From Petroclostridium sp. X23 (GTDB taxonomy: Bacteria > Bacillota > Clostridia > SK-Y3): 64,000 nucleotides of DNA. Made by a program: the position numbers and the translations under genes. Of this stretch, positions 26,420 through 33,383 are shown in pieces. How positions within the stretch are numbered: the stretch's first letter is position 1; each line of letters starts with the position of its first letter. The stretch spans positions 4,901,051 to 4,965,050 of the forward strand of contig NZ_CP124862.1 in the NCBI RefSeq assembly GCF_030013905.1, in the 5' to 3' direction. The notes below the pieces were generated by a model. That model did no database searches. It was not told the origin of the DNA and saw nothing but the letters and a program-made list of their open reading frames with translations.

Positions 26420-27478
26420 ATGAAAGATATTTATGAACTCATGAAAGAGTTGCTGGATTGCAAAGAGAATTTCGTATTAGCTACTATTTTAAAAAAATCC
26501 GGTTCTGCACCCAGGGAAGAAGGAACAAAAATGCTGGTTAGAAAACATTTATCTATCAACGGTACCATTGGGGGCGGACTATTAGAAGCGATGACGATCA
26601 AGTTATCGTCAAAGGTATTTAAAAATAATGAATTCATTATTGAAGATTTCAGTCTATCCAATCAAGAAGCTTCAACCTTGGGGATGGTATGTGGCGGAGA
26701 TGTACAGGTGTTGCTGGAATATGTAGACTGCGAGGATTCAGGAGTGGTTGAAATATATTCTAAAGCAATAGAACTAAAAAAAGAAAAAATTGATTTTTTT
26801 ATGATAACAAAATTATCAGAGCATCAAAAGAAGATCATGGGAGCGGATAAATGGATCTGTACTGAAACAGGATTTTATGGTATTGAAACTGATGAGGTTC
26901 AAGGGATTATAAGAAAAATCCGGGAGAATTTTTACGGGATGAGAGTACAGGAAGTTATTGCTGGAAATGAAGGATACTTAGTAGAACCTTTTTTAAATTA
27001 TGAAAGTGCTGTGATTATTGGAGCGGGACATGTAGCACAAAAAATAGCAGACATTACAAAAATGCTGGGTTTTTATACTGTAGTGGTGGATGATCGTGAA
27101 GAGTTTGCTAATAGAGAAAGGTTTAATACGGCCGATGAAATAAAGGTAATCCCGTCTTTTGATAATCTGCCCAACTATGTTATAATAAATAACAATAGTT
27201 ATGTAATTATCGTAACCAGAGGTCATGCTTATGACAAAGAGGTACTGGCACAGATGCTTAAGACCAATGCAAAATACATCGGCATGATTGGAAGCAGGAG
27301 TAAAAGGGAATTTGTCTATAGCAGTCTTCTGAATGAAGGATTTACTTCGGCAGATTTGGATAGGGTCTATAGCCCTATTGGGCTTCCCATCTATGCACAA
27401 ACACCGGAAGAGATCGCCGTCAGCATCGCAGCGGAATTGATAAAAGTGAAAAGAGGACCGCAAAATGAGAAACGATAG
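26420..27478 (+). CDS. xdhC: XdhC/CoxI-family molybdenum hydroxylase maturation factor
   Basis: 352 residues, 3 nt after the ligase gene. The N-terminal XdhC/CoxI domain (ATILKKSGSAPREEGTKM, IGGGLLEA, CGGDVQVLLEYV) is joined to a C-terminal Rossmann domain (VIIGAGHVAQKIADI near 195, GMIGSRSKREF near 290, PIGLPIYAQTPEEIAVSI). XdhC proteins hold the cofactor and allow its sulfuration before insertion into xanthine-oxidase-type enzymes, exactly what the Mop-type enzyme needs. Overlaps the next gene by 14 nt. Confidence 0.9.
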   Translation: MKDIYELMKELLDCKENFVLATILKKSGSAPREEGTKMLVRKHLSINGTIGGGLLEAMTIKLSSKVFKNNEFIIEDFSLSNQEASTLGMVCGGDVQVLLEYVDCEDSGVVEIYSKAIELKKEKIDFFMITKLSEHQKKIMGADKWICTETGFYGIETDEVQGIIRKIRENFYGMRVQEVIAGNEGYLVEPFLNYESAVIIGAGHVAQKIADITKMLGFYTVVVDDREEFANRERFNTADEIKVIPSFDNLPNYVIINNNSYVIIVTRGHAYDKEVLAQMLKTNAKYIGMIGSRSKREFVYSSLLNEGFTSADLDRVYSPIGLPIYAQTPEEIAVSIAAELIKVKRGPQNEKR

Positions 27479-28571
27479 AATTGCTTCCATTATTGTATCT
27501 GCGGGGTATTCTTCCAGAATGGGCAGTTTTAAGCCTCTGCTAAAATTTGGGGAGACTACAGCGGTAGAGATGGTTGTCAATGCCCATAAAAGTGCCGGTA
27601 TTGATGAAATCATCGTTGTGACAGGACATAAAGGATGCGAAGTTGCCGAAAAATTGAATCATTTAGATGTTCGGTGCGTACCGAATGAGAGTTACCGACA
27701 GGGTATGTTTTCATCGGTATGGAAGGGTGTGGAAACACTGGATACGGATATTGCAGCGTTTTTTTTACATCCTGTAGATATTCCTCTTGTAAAGAGAGAG
27801 ACGGTTGAGATGCTCAAAAGCAAGTATATCGAACATGGAAAAGGTATTTTGTACCCAGAATTTTGCGGGGATAAGGGTCATCCGCCTTTGATAGACTGCA
27901 AATATAAGAAGGCCATCTTAGATGATGACGGGTACGGGGGATTGAAAAAAATACTTGAAAACTTTGCAGATGATGCTTTATGCGTTCCGGTATTTGATGA
28001 GTCAGTCCTTATGGATATGGATACCCCGGAAGATTACGAAAGGCTTTTAGAGTATTTCTATTCCGGTGCACCCAGTAGAAAAGAATGCCATGCTATTATG
28101 AATCATTATAACATTCCTAAGCATATTGTAAGTCATTGTATACAAGTAGCCGGTGTATCGAATGATATCCTTAACAATTTAAAACGCACGGGGTGTGAAT
28201 TGGATCGATCAGCTTTGGAAGCTGCCGCGCTATTACACGATATTGCAAGAAAGGAAAGAAATCATGCCAAGATAGGCGGAAAGATCATTGAAGAGATCGG
28301 ATATAAAAAGGTAGGTGCTATCATAGCGACCCACACCGATATTAAAGTAGATGAAGATGATATGATTACTGAAAATGAGATACTTTACCTGGCGGACAAA
28401 CTGGTAAAAGAAGATAAAGTTGTAGCTCTTAAAGATAGATTTGCGTTGGCATTGAAAGCATACGGTGATCACCCTGAAGTTCTGATGAAAATAAAAAATA
28501 GATGGGATGCCGCCAATAAAATTATAAGGAAGATAGAAAAAAGAACTGGAAGAGGATTTCATTATGGATAA
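27465..28571 (+). CDS. NTP transferase fused to an HD hydrolase domain (DVU_1551 type)
   Basis: 368 residues. Residues 1-190 are a MobA/MocA-like nucleotidyltransferase (SAGYSSRMGSFKPLL with the loop Arg-Met-Gly, HPVDIPLV metal site). Residues 200-368 are an HD-type phosphohydrolase with VSHCIQVAGVS, AALLHDIARKERNH (His-Asp pair near 266) and ATHTDIKVDED. MocA-like enzymes add CMP to the molybdopterin of hydroxylases, so the first half could finish the cofactor; the HD half may remove a nucleotide or phosphate. The combination is found in the DVU_1551 family. Activity is inferred only. Confidence 0.82.
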   Translation: MRNDRIASIIVSAGYSSRMGSFKPLLKFGETTAVEMVVNAHKSAGIDEIIVVTGHKGCEVAEKLNHLDVRCVPNESYRQGMFSSVWKGVETLDTDIAAFFLHPVDIPLVKRETVEMLKSKYIEHGKGILYPEFCGDKGHPPLIDCKYKKAILDDDGYGGLKKILENFADDALCVPVFDESVLMDMDTPEDYERLLEYFYSGAPSRKECHAIMNHYNIPKHIVSHCIQVAGVSNDILNNLKRTGCELDRSALEAAALLHDIARKERNHAKIGGKIIEEIGYKKVGAIIATHTDIKVDEDDMITENEILYLADKLVKEDKVVALKDRFALALKAYGDHPEVLMKIKNRWDAANKIIRKIEKRTGRGFHYG

Positions 28572-29166
28572 GACGATTTACCTGATCAGGCATGGTGAAA
28601 TTGACTACGGGACAGAAAAACGTTATATAGGAACGACGGACTTACCGCTTAGTACTGGCGGGATTAAACAAATCGGCAGGCTTAAAGAATATTTTGGCGG
28701 TATTAGGCTTGAAAAAGCTTATATCAGCCCATTGAAAAGGTGTGTGCAGACTTCTGACATAATATTGGAAGACAGAAATATTGAACGGATACCGGTCAAT
28801 GGGTTGAGAGAAATCAGTATGGGGGATTGGGAGAACTTTCCTTTGGAATATATAAGGAATCGTTTTTCTGAGCAGTATGAACGAAGAGGGGAAAATATCG
28901 ATGTTTTCGTACCTCCCGGAGGGGAAAGCTTTGAGCATTTGCAAAAAAGAGTCATGCCTGCTTTTGAAAACATCATTAAAAGCACAACCGAAAGCGCTTT
29001 AGTGGTTGCGCATGCAGGAGTGAACCGGGTCATCCTAAGTAAACTTCTGGGCTATCCATTGAAAGAAATACTTAAAATAGGTCAGCCCTATGGATGTATC
29101 AATCAACTTCATTGGGATGGAAGATGTCAACGATGGTTGTGTGAGACAATATGTTTGAAGGGGTAA
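28564..29166 (+). CDS. Histidine phosphatase family protein
   Basis: 200 residues, overlapping the previous gene by 8 nt. RHGE motif (IYLIRHGEIDYG, residues 5-16), RYIGTTDLPLS, SPLKRCVQT, EISMGDWENF and a second His in VVAHAGVNRV mark a phosphoglycerate-mutase-like phosphatase, closest in look to alpha-ribazole phosphatases (CobC). In this operon it more likely dephosphorylates an intermediate of the unknown pathway than one of cobalamin synthesis. Confidence 0.85.
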   Translation: MDKTIYLIRHGEIDYGTEKRYIGTTDLPLSTGGIKQIGRLKEYFGGIRLEKAYISPLKRCVQTSDIILEDRNIERIPVNGLREISMGDWENFPLEYIRNRFSEQYERRGENIDVFVPPGGESFEHLQKRVMPAFENIIKSTTESALVVAHAGVNRVILSKLLGYPLKEILKIGQPYGCINQLHWDGRCQRWLCETICLKG

Positions 29167-29170
29167 TCAC

Positions 29171-31042
29171 ATGCTAATAGCGGATAGCAAGCGCGAAATA
29201 GAACTCTCGCATGAGAGGTGTAAAGTTTTAGGAATTAAAGAAGACCGGATTTTCAGTAGAAAAATTATCGATGATACGGAGCTGCAAGAAAAGTTTGCTC
29301 AAAACAGGAAACTGATTGTTACTGCGGCGCCTTATATAGAGCAGTTGATCAACTTTGTAAAAGGCTGCAACTTTTTTGCACTGCTTACCGATGGTGAAGG
29401 ATGTATTTTAAATGCCAGCGGAGATGAGAAAATACTTTCTGAAGCTTTTGATTTAAAGATGGTTCCCGGGGCTTTTATGAATGAGGAAAGCATCGGAACC
29501 AATGCCATGTCGCTTGTAATTAAAACCGGACAACCAGTACAAATTTCCGGTAAAGACCATTTCATTACAGCATACCATAGATGGACCTGTTCGGCAGCCC
29601 CTATCAAAGATAACAGGGGGTACCTAATAGGGGCGTTGAATTTGACAGGATACACCCAGCAGGTACATCCGCATACATTGGGCATGGTTATTGCAGCCTC
29701 CAATGCGATAGAGGAAATGGCAAAAGTCAAAGAATTCAACAAGCTTCAGAATCTGAACAGTAAGCATATTATCTCAATATTTAATTCTATGCCGCTGGCT
29801 ATTGTAACTTCCGATATAAGCGGAAATATAAAAATTCATAACAACAAAGCTGTAGAATTATTCGGCAATACCGATAACCAGTTAAAAGCGAAGGAAATGA
29901 AATATCTCGTTGAAGATTGGGACAGAGTAAAGAATGAGATATGTTTAGGTAAAAGTATTTCCCAGGAAATCAATATCATGACGCTGAGAAGTCGGTTTCC
30001 ATGCCGTCTTATTGCCAATACTGTCTATAATCCGGAAGATGATAATATTGAGATCGTACATGTTTTTGAAGAAGCTCAAAAAGCGAAGAAGAAAAATGAA
30101 TATCAGGCCTACTACACCTTTGATAAAATTATAGGGGAGAATGAAAATTTCCTGAAAATAATACAGTATGCAAAAAAAATTGCGGACAGCAAATCTACTA
30201 TCCTCATTTTAGGTGAAAGTGGAACGGGGAAAGAAGTGTTTGCGCAATCCATTCATAATTACAGCAGCAGAATGGATGGACCTTTCATCGCATTAAACTG
30301 TGGTGCCATACCTAATCAACTGATAGAATCGGAACTCTTCGGGTATGAAGAGGGTGCTTTTACCGGTGCTAAAAAAGGAGGAAATCTGGGTAAATTCGAA
30401 TTGGCTAATGGTGGGACCATCATGTTGGATGAAATCGGAGAAATGCCGCTGGACATGCAAACGAAACTTTTAAGGGTTCTTCAAGAAGGTGTAGTCACAA
30501 AAATCGGAAGTTCGAAAACGATCTCTGTGGATGTAAGAGTGATCGCTGCGACGAATAAAGATCTAAAAAAAGAAGTGGAAATGGGTAGATTCAGAAAGGA
30601 TTTATATTATAGGCTGAATGTGCTGCCGCTGTATCTGCCGCCATTAAGACAGAGAAAAGAAGATATATTGCTGCTGATAAAGTATTTTATGGGCAATATA
30701 TCGGAAAAGTTAAATAAGAAAGAAGTGGAAATACATGAAGAATACCTGAACGCAATGTTGAGTTACAGCTGGCCGGGAAATATAAGAGAATTGGAAAATG
30801 TAATAGAGCTTATCATCAACACAGAATCGGTACCATCGGGGTATTTCGGACAGGAAGAAAAGAATAATGATGTATTGTTGAGCATCAATAAAGAGTGCCT
30901 AAATATGGAGCATATTGAAAAAGAGCACTTGGAAAAGGTGCTGAAAAAATATAAAGGTAATATCACTCGATCCGCGCAAGCTTTGGGAATTAGAAGGAAT
31001 ACCTTATACAGCAAAATAAGGAAATATGAAATTGAAGTGTGA
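29171..31042 (+). CDS. Sigma-54-dependent activator with GAF and PAS sensing domains
   Basis: 623 residues, last gene of the operon, 4 nt after the phosphatase. Residues about 60-185 form a GAF-like domain of the AcoR type (NEESIGTNAMSLV, GKDHFITAYHRWTCSAAPI), about 195-300 a PAS domain, about 315-545 the AAA+ domain (GESGTGKE Walker A, GAFTGA sigma-54 contact loop, VDVRVIAATNKDL, RLNVLPLYLPPLRQRKEDI), and 580-623 a Fis-type HTH (GNITRSAQALGIRRNTLYSKI). It is the natural activator of the promoter at 15987; being the last gene it would be autoregulated in a positive loop. The effector is unknown, perhaps the hydroxylase substrate. Confidence 0.93.
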   Translation: MLIADSKREIELSHERCKVLGIKEDRIFSRKIIDDTELQEKFAQNRKLIVTAAPYIEQLINFVKGCNFFALLTDGEGCILNASGDEKILSEAFDLKMVPGAFMNEESIGTNAMSLVIKTGQPVQISGKDHFITAYHRWTCSAAPIKDNRGYLIGALNLTGYTQQVHPHTLGMVIAASNAIEEMAKVKEFNKLQNLNSKHIISIFNSMPLAIVTSDISGNIKIHNNKAVELFGNTDNQLKAKEMKYLVEDWDRVKNEICLGKSISQEINIMTLRSRFPCRLIANTVYNPEDDNIEIVHVFEEAQKAKKKNEYQAYYTFDKIIGENENFLKIIQYAKKIADSKSTILILGESGTGKEVFAQSIHNYSSRMDGPFIALNCGAIPNQLIESELFGYEEGAFTGAKKGGNLGKFELANGGTIMLDEIGEMPLDMQTKLLRVLQEGVVTKIGSSKTISVDVRVIAATNKDLKKEVEMGRFRKDLYYRLNVLPLYLPPLRQRKEDILLLIKYFMGNISEKLNKKEVEIHEEYLNAMLSYSWPGNIRELENVIELIINTESVPSGYFGQEEKNNDVLLSINKECLNMEHIEKEHLEKVLKKYKGNITRSAQALGIRRNTLYSKIRKYEIEV

Positions 31043-31088
31043 TTTATATAAGAAAAAATAATATAAGTACAGGATGATGTTATTCTAC

Positions 31089-31120
31089 TAAAAAATCCGC
31101 CTTCTTTTAGGTGGTTTTTT
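31089..31120 (+). terminator. Terminator of the sigma-54 operon
   Basis: AAAAAATCCGCC / GGTGGTTTTTT hairpin with an 8-nt loop and T-run, 50 bp after the activator's stop. Confidence 0.75.
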
Positions 31121-31133
31121 TATGCAAATAAGG

Positions 31134-31161
31134 GCAAATAAGGGGACGGTTCATTCATTTG
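31134..31161. repeat. 28-bp dispersed repeat, copy 2
   Basis: 25 of 28 bases match 564-591 (core AGGGGACGGTT). It overlaps the last codons and the 3' end of the minus-strand RelB-like gene. Confidence 0.55.
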
Positions 31162-31426
31162 GCAATATTCTGTAGGAATGATATCTTGAATAGCGTTTTG
31201 CATTTGGGTCACGGCTTATTCTATTGGCTTCTTCCGTAGCCGCTATTGTTTCAGCATTTGGAATATTCAAAGAAATTTGAAAGGGTATTTTTCCCTGTCG
31301 AACAGCCTGCCGGACAAAGACGGTGAAGGCCGTTGTCATGTTCATGCCTAACTCAGAGAAAAGCTGCTCTGCTTGCTCCTTCGGTTCTTTATCCATCCGA
31401 ATGGTTAAATTCGTTGTTTCAGACAT
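31151..31426 (-). CDS. RelB/DinJ-family antitoxin, apparently without toxin gene
   Basis: 91 residues from the ATG at 31426, chosen because AAAGGAGG lies 9 nt upstream; a longer frame to 31519 lacks a ribosome site. The N terminus TTNLTIRMDKEPKEQAEQLF is a ribbon-helix-helix start as in RelB/DinJ, followed by LGMNMTTAFTVFVRQAVRQGKIPF. No RelE/YafQ-type toxin is visible on the minus strand downstream of it, where the 28-bp repeat and the sigma-54 operon terminator follow. It may be a solitary regulator or the survivor of a toxin-antitoxin pair. Confidence 0.85.
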   Translation of the reverse strand: MSETTNLTIRMDKEPKEQAEQLFSELGMNMTTAFTVFVRQAVRQGKIPFQISLNIPNAETIAATEEANRISRDPNAKRYSRYHSYRILPNE

Positions 31427-31635
31427 TTGACATTCCTCCTTTACTATCATTATATACATTTTAACATAAAATATGTGCATAGTAGATACAATGCACATAA
31501 AAATAATATTATTCTTCATATAGCTATACCTGTTTCATTTTTCCAGCCACGCTTTAAATTCTGCCAGTGCCACGCCACCCTTCACGCACAAATCCTTTCT
31601 TTTACGTTTTTTTATGTGAAAAAAGAGTTTGCATA

Positions 31636-31664
31636 TTGACAAGGTTGTTAAAGATTGCTAAAAT
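31636..31664 (+). promoter_or_regulatory. Sigma-A promoter
   Basis: TTGACA, 17 bp, TAAAAT: near-perfect spacing and sequence. Start of transcription would be near 31671, directly before a Fur-box-like site at 31677-31691. Confidence 0.7.
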
Positions 31665-31670
31665 ATAAAG

Positions 31671-31762
31671 TGTAAATGAAATTAATTATCAATATCATTT
31701 AATGGTAAACATAAAAATAGTCAAGCAAGCGAGGTTGCTGAAATAAGAAAGCAACTTTTTTA
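31671..31762 (+). ncRNA. Candidate Fur-controlled small RNA or attenuated leader
   Basis: Bounded by the promoter at 31636-31664 and a terminator (GTTGCT 31734-31739 / AGCAAC 31750-31755, then T6). Overlapping the start is TGAAATTAATTATCA (31677-31691), 12 of 14 defined bases of the Fur consensus TGATAATNATTATCA. No ribosome site; the only frame gives 14 codons. Either an iron-starvation small RNA or the leader of the flavodoxin unit. Confidence 0.4.
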
Positions 31763-31774
31763 AAAGTAGTTAAA

Positions 31775-31789
31775 TGATAATGATTATCA
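31775..31789. promoter_or_regulatory. Perfect Fur box
   Basis: TGATAATGATTATCA matches the 7-1-7 Fur consensus at every position. It lies 286 bp before the flavodoxin gene and just after the terminator at 31762, implying iron repression of the following transcription unit. Between 31790 and 31956 no gene is visible. Confidence 0.75.
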
Positions 31790-31956
31790 TAATCAATAAT
31801 AGATCTATATCTTATTATACAGGCACTATTGTGTGAAAAATAGCAGAGAAACTTTAATGATGATGGTTAACGTTGATATTGCAAGCTACATCAATTAAAA
31901 ATTTGTTGCTAGAACTTGTAAATGCAATCAGAAGTATAAACATTAGGAGGTATTGT

Positions 31957-32025
31957 ATGGAAGTCATTATATTTAAGGGACAAGGAAGAATAAATATTGT
32001 AGGGGATACTGCCTGTCCCTCTTAA
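31957..32025 (+). CDS. 22-codon small ORF with strong ribosome site
   Basis: ATG with AGGAGG 7 nt upstream opens a 22-residue frame (MEVIIFKGQGRINIV, then GDTACPS) that stops 35 bp before the flavodoxin gene. I do not recognise it. It could be a leader peptide, a small protein of the iron response, or the stub of a lost gene. Just after the stop is a pyrimidine/purine stretch (CTTAAAAAGGG) with no clear terminator. Confidence 0.4.
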   Translation: MEVIIFKGQGRINIVGDTACPS

Positions 32026-32060
32026 AAAGGGAAAAATAAAACATTTGGAGGTATTTAGAT

Positions 32061-32492
32061 ATGAAAAATATTACTATTATTTACTGGAGCGGAACAGGGA
32101 ATACACAACAGATGGCGGTTGCTGTCGCTGAAGGAGCGAAAGAAAAAGGGATGGAAGTAACGCTAAAAGAAGTTGCGAATGCTTCCGTACAGGATGTACT
32201 GAAAGCCGACGCCGTAGCACTTGGTTGCCCGTCCATGGGTTGCGAGGTTCTTGAAGAGGCAGAGATGGAACCTTTTGTAGAGGCATTGGAAAAAGAAGAT
32301 TTAAAGGGTAAGCCTATGGCACTTTTCGGTTCTTTTGACTGGGGAGACGGACAGTGGATGAGGGACTGGACAGATAGGATGGAAAAACTGGGAGTCAAGC
32401 TTGTAGCAGAAGGTCTGACCGTGCAGAATACACCGGATGAAAACGGAATTGCAAGCTGCAAAGAATTGGGATCAAAACTGGCTGACGGCTGA
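32061..32492 (+). CDS. Flavodoxin
   Basis: 143 residues, short-chain FMN flavodoxin. FMN phosphate loop WSGTGNTQQM at residues 9-18 and isoalloxazine loops near GCPSMGCEVLEE and GSFDWGDGQWM. It replaces ferredoxin as an electron carrier when iron is short, which agrees with the Fur boxes upstream. SD TTTGGAGG before ATG. Followed 22 bp later by the DUF3793 gene, a common pairing in Clostridia iron loci. Confidence 0.93.
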   Translation: MKNITIIYWSGTGNTQQMAVAVAEGAKEKGMEVTLKEVANASVQDVLKADAVALGCPSMGCEVLEEAEMEPFVEALEKEDLKGKPMALFGSFDWGDGQWMRDWTDRMEKLGVKLVAEGLTVQNTPDENGIASCKELGSKLADG

Positions 32493-32514
32493 TGAAATAT
32501 TTCAGGGGGTTCTA

Positions 32515-33147
32515 ATGGTAATAAAACATGAAAAACTGCATTTTATAAATCTGATTAACCGGCTGCCGGAGAGGGAATATCTGCTTTCTATGATCTCTTA
32601 TGGAACGGCGCCTACTATCAGGGAGGAAAAACCTTCCTCTCTGATGACCTTTACTAAAAACGGTAAGAATCTTTATAATTTGTGGAATACTTATAAATCC
32701 GAAGTAGGCAAAGAATTGGATTTGGAATTTATAGAGTTTAATAAAAAAAGCAATAGTGTCCGGGTATTGTTTTACAAGAGAAAACAGTTAGAGGAATGCA
32801 TTTATAAAAAAGAATGCAGGGATTTTTTAAACAGGGTAGGTTATGGCAAGTTGATGACGCTGGAAGCATGCTTGTCACGGCTTAAACAGAGATTTGAGCG
32901 TGTATGTCCCCATGAAATCGGAATATTCTTGGGGATTCCTGTGGAAGATGTGGTTGGCTTCATAAAATATAGAGGTGAGAACAGCATCCTGTGCAGTTAC
33001 TGGAAAGTTTATCATAACCCGGATGTTGCCCGTACTCTTTTTGAGAAATATGATAAAGCCCGGGAAGATATAAGAAGAGCAATAAAGGATAAATACCAAT
33101 ACGGTCAAGTGGATAATTTGGTAGTAGAGTATGCAGTAGCGTTATAA
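32515..33147 (+). CDS. DUF3793 family protein
   Basis: 210 residues from the ATG at 32515 (SD CAGGGGG); the longer frame from 32437 overlaps flavodoxin and has no homology-like sequence there. Family features: LPEREYLLSMISYGTAPTI near the N terminus, TFTKNGKNLYNLW, VLFYKRKQLEECI, GIFLGIPVEDVVGFIKYRG and a final SYWKVYHNP. DUF3793 proteins are of unknown function and often sit beside flavodoxin and FeoAB or iron ABC genes, which fits the Fur context here. Confidence 0.85.
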   Translation: MVIKHEKLHFINLINRLPEREYLLSMISYGTAPTIREEKPSSLMTFTKNGKNLYNLWNTYKSEVGKELDLEFIEFNKKSNSVRVLFYKRKQLEECIYKKECRDFLNRVGYGKLMTLEACLSRLKQRFERVCPHEIGIFLGIPVEDVVGFIKYRGENSILCSYWKVYHNPDVARTLFEKYDKAREDIRRAIKDKYQYGQVDNLVVEYAVAL

Positions 33148-33212
33148 GAACTCGATACGATTGTAAATAGATAATAAAAATATGTTGCAAAACCCGGAAG
33201 GGAGAAGTAGTC

Positions 33213-33359
33213 TTGCTGGAAGCCCAAAATCTATGTTTTTTCTATCAAAAAGAATCTACTTTAAAGAACATCGATCTAACGATCAAAATTTGGAGTATAG
33301 CTTTATTACCTGTCAAAGCTGCTGACAAATATAAGTATGTCAGCAGCTTTGATTTTTAG
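33213..33359 (+). pseudogene. N-terminal stub of an ABC transporter ATPase
   Basis: TTG start with GGGAGAAG upstream; the first 25 codons (MLEAQNLCFFYQKESTLKNI and DLTIK) are the beginning of an ABC ATP-binding subunit. After that the frame leaves homology, runs through a terminator hairpin and stops at 33359. The Walker A and everything after are gone, so a deletion joined the gene start to its terminator. Probably the former next member of the iron-related operon. Confidence 0.65.
33313..33357 (+). terminator. Strong intrinsic terminator
   Basis: 15-bp perfect stem TCAAAGCTGCTGACA / TGTCAGCAGCTTTGA, 10-nt loop, followed by T5. It ends the flavodoxin-DUF3793 unit. Confidence 0.88.
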
Positions 33360-33383
33360 GCAAAACATCGGGTTCTTGTTTAA

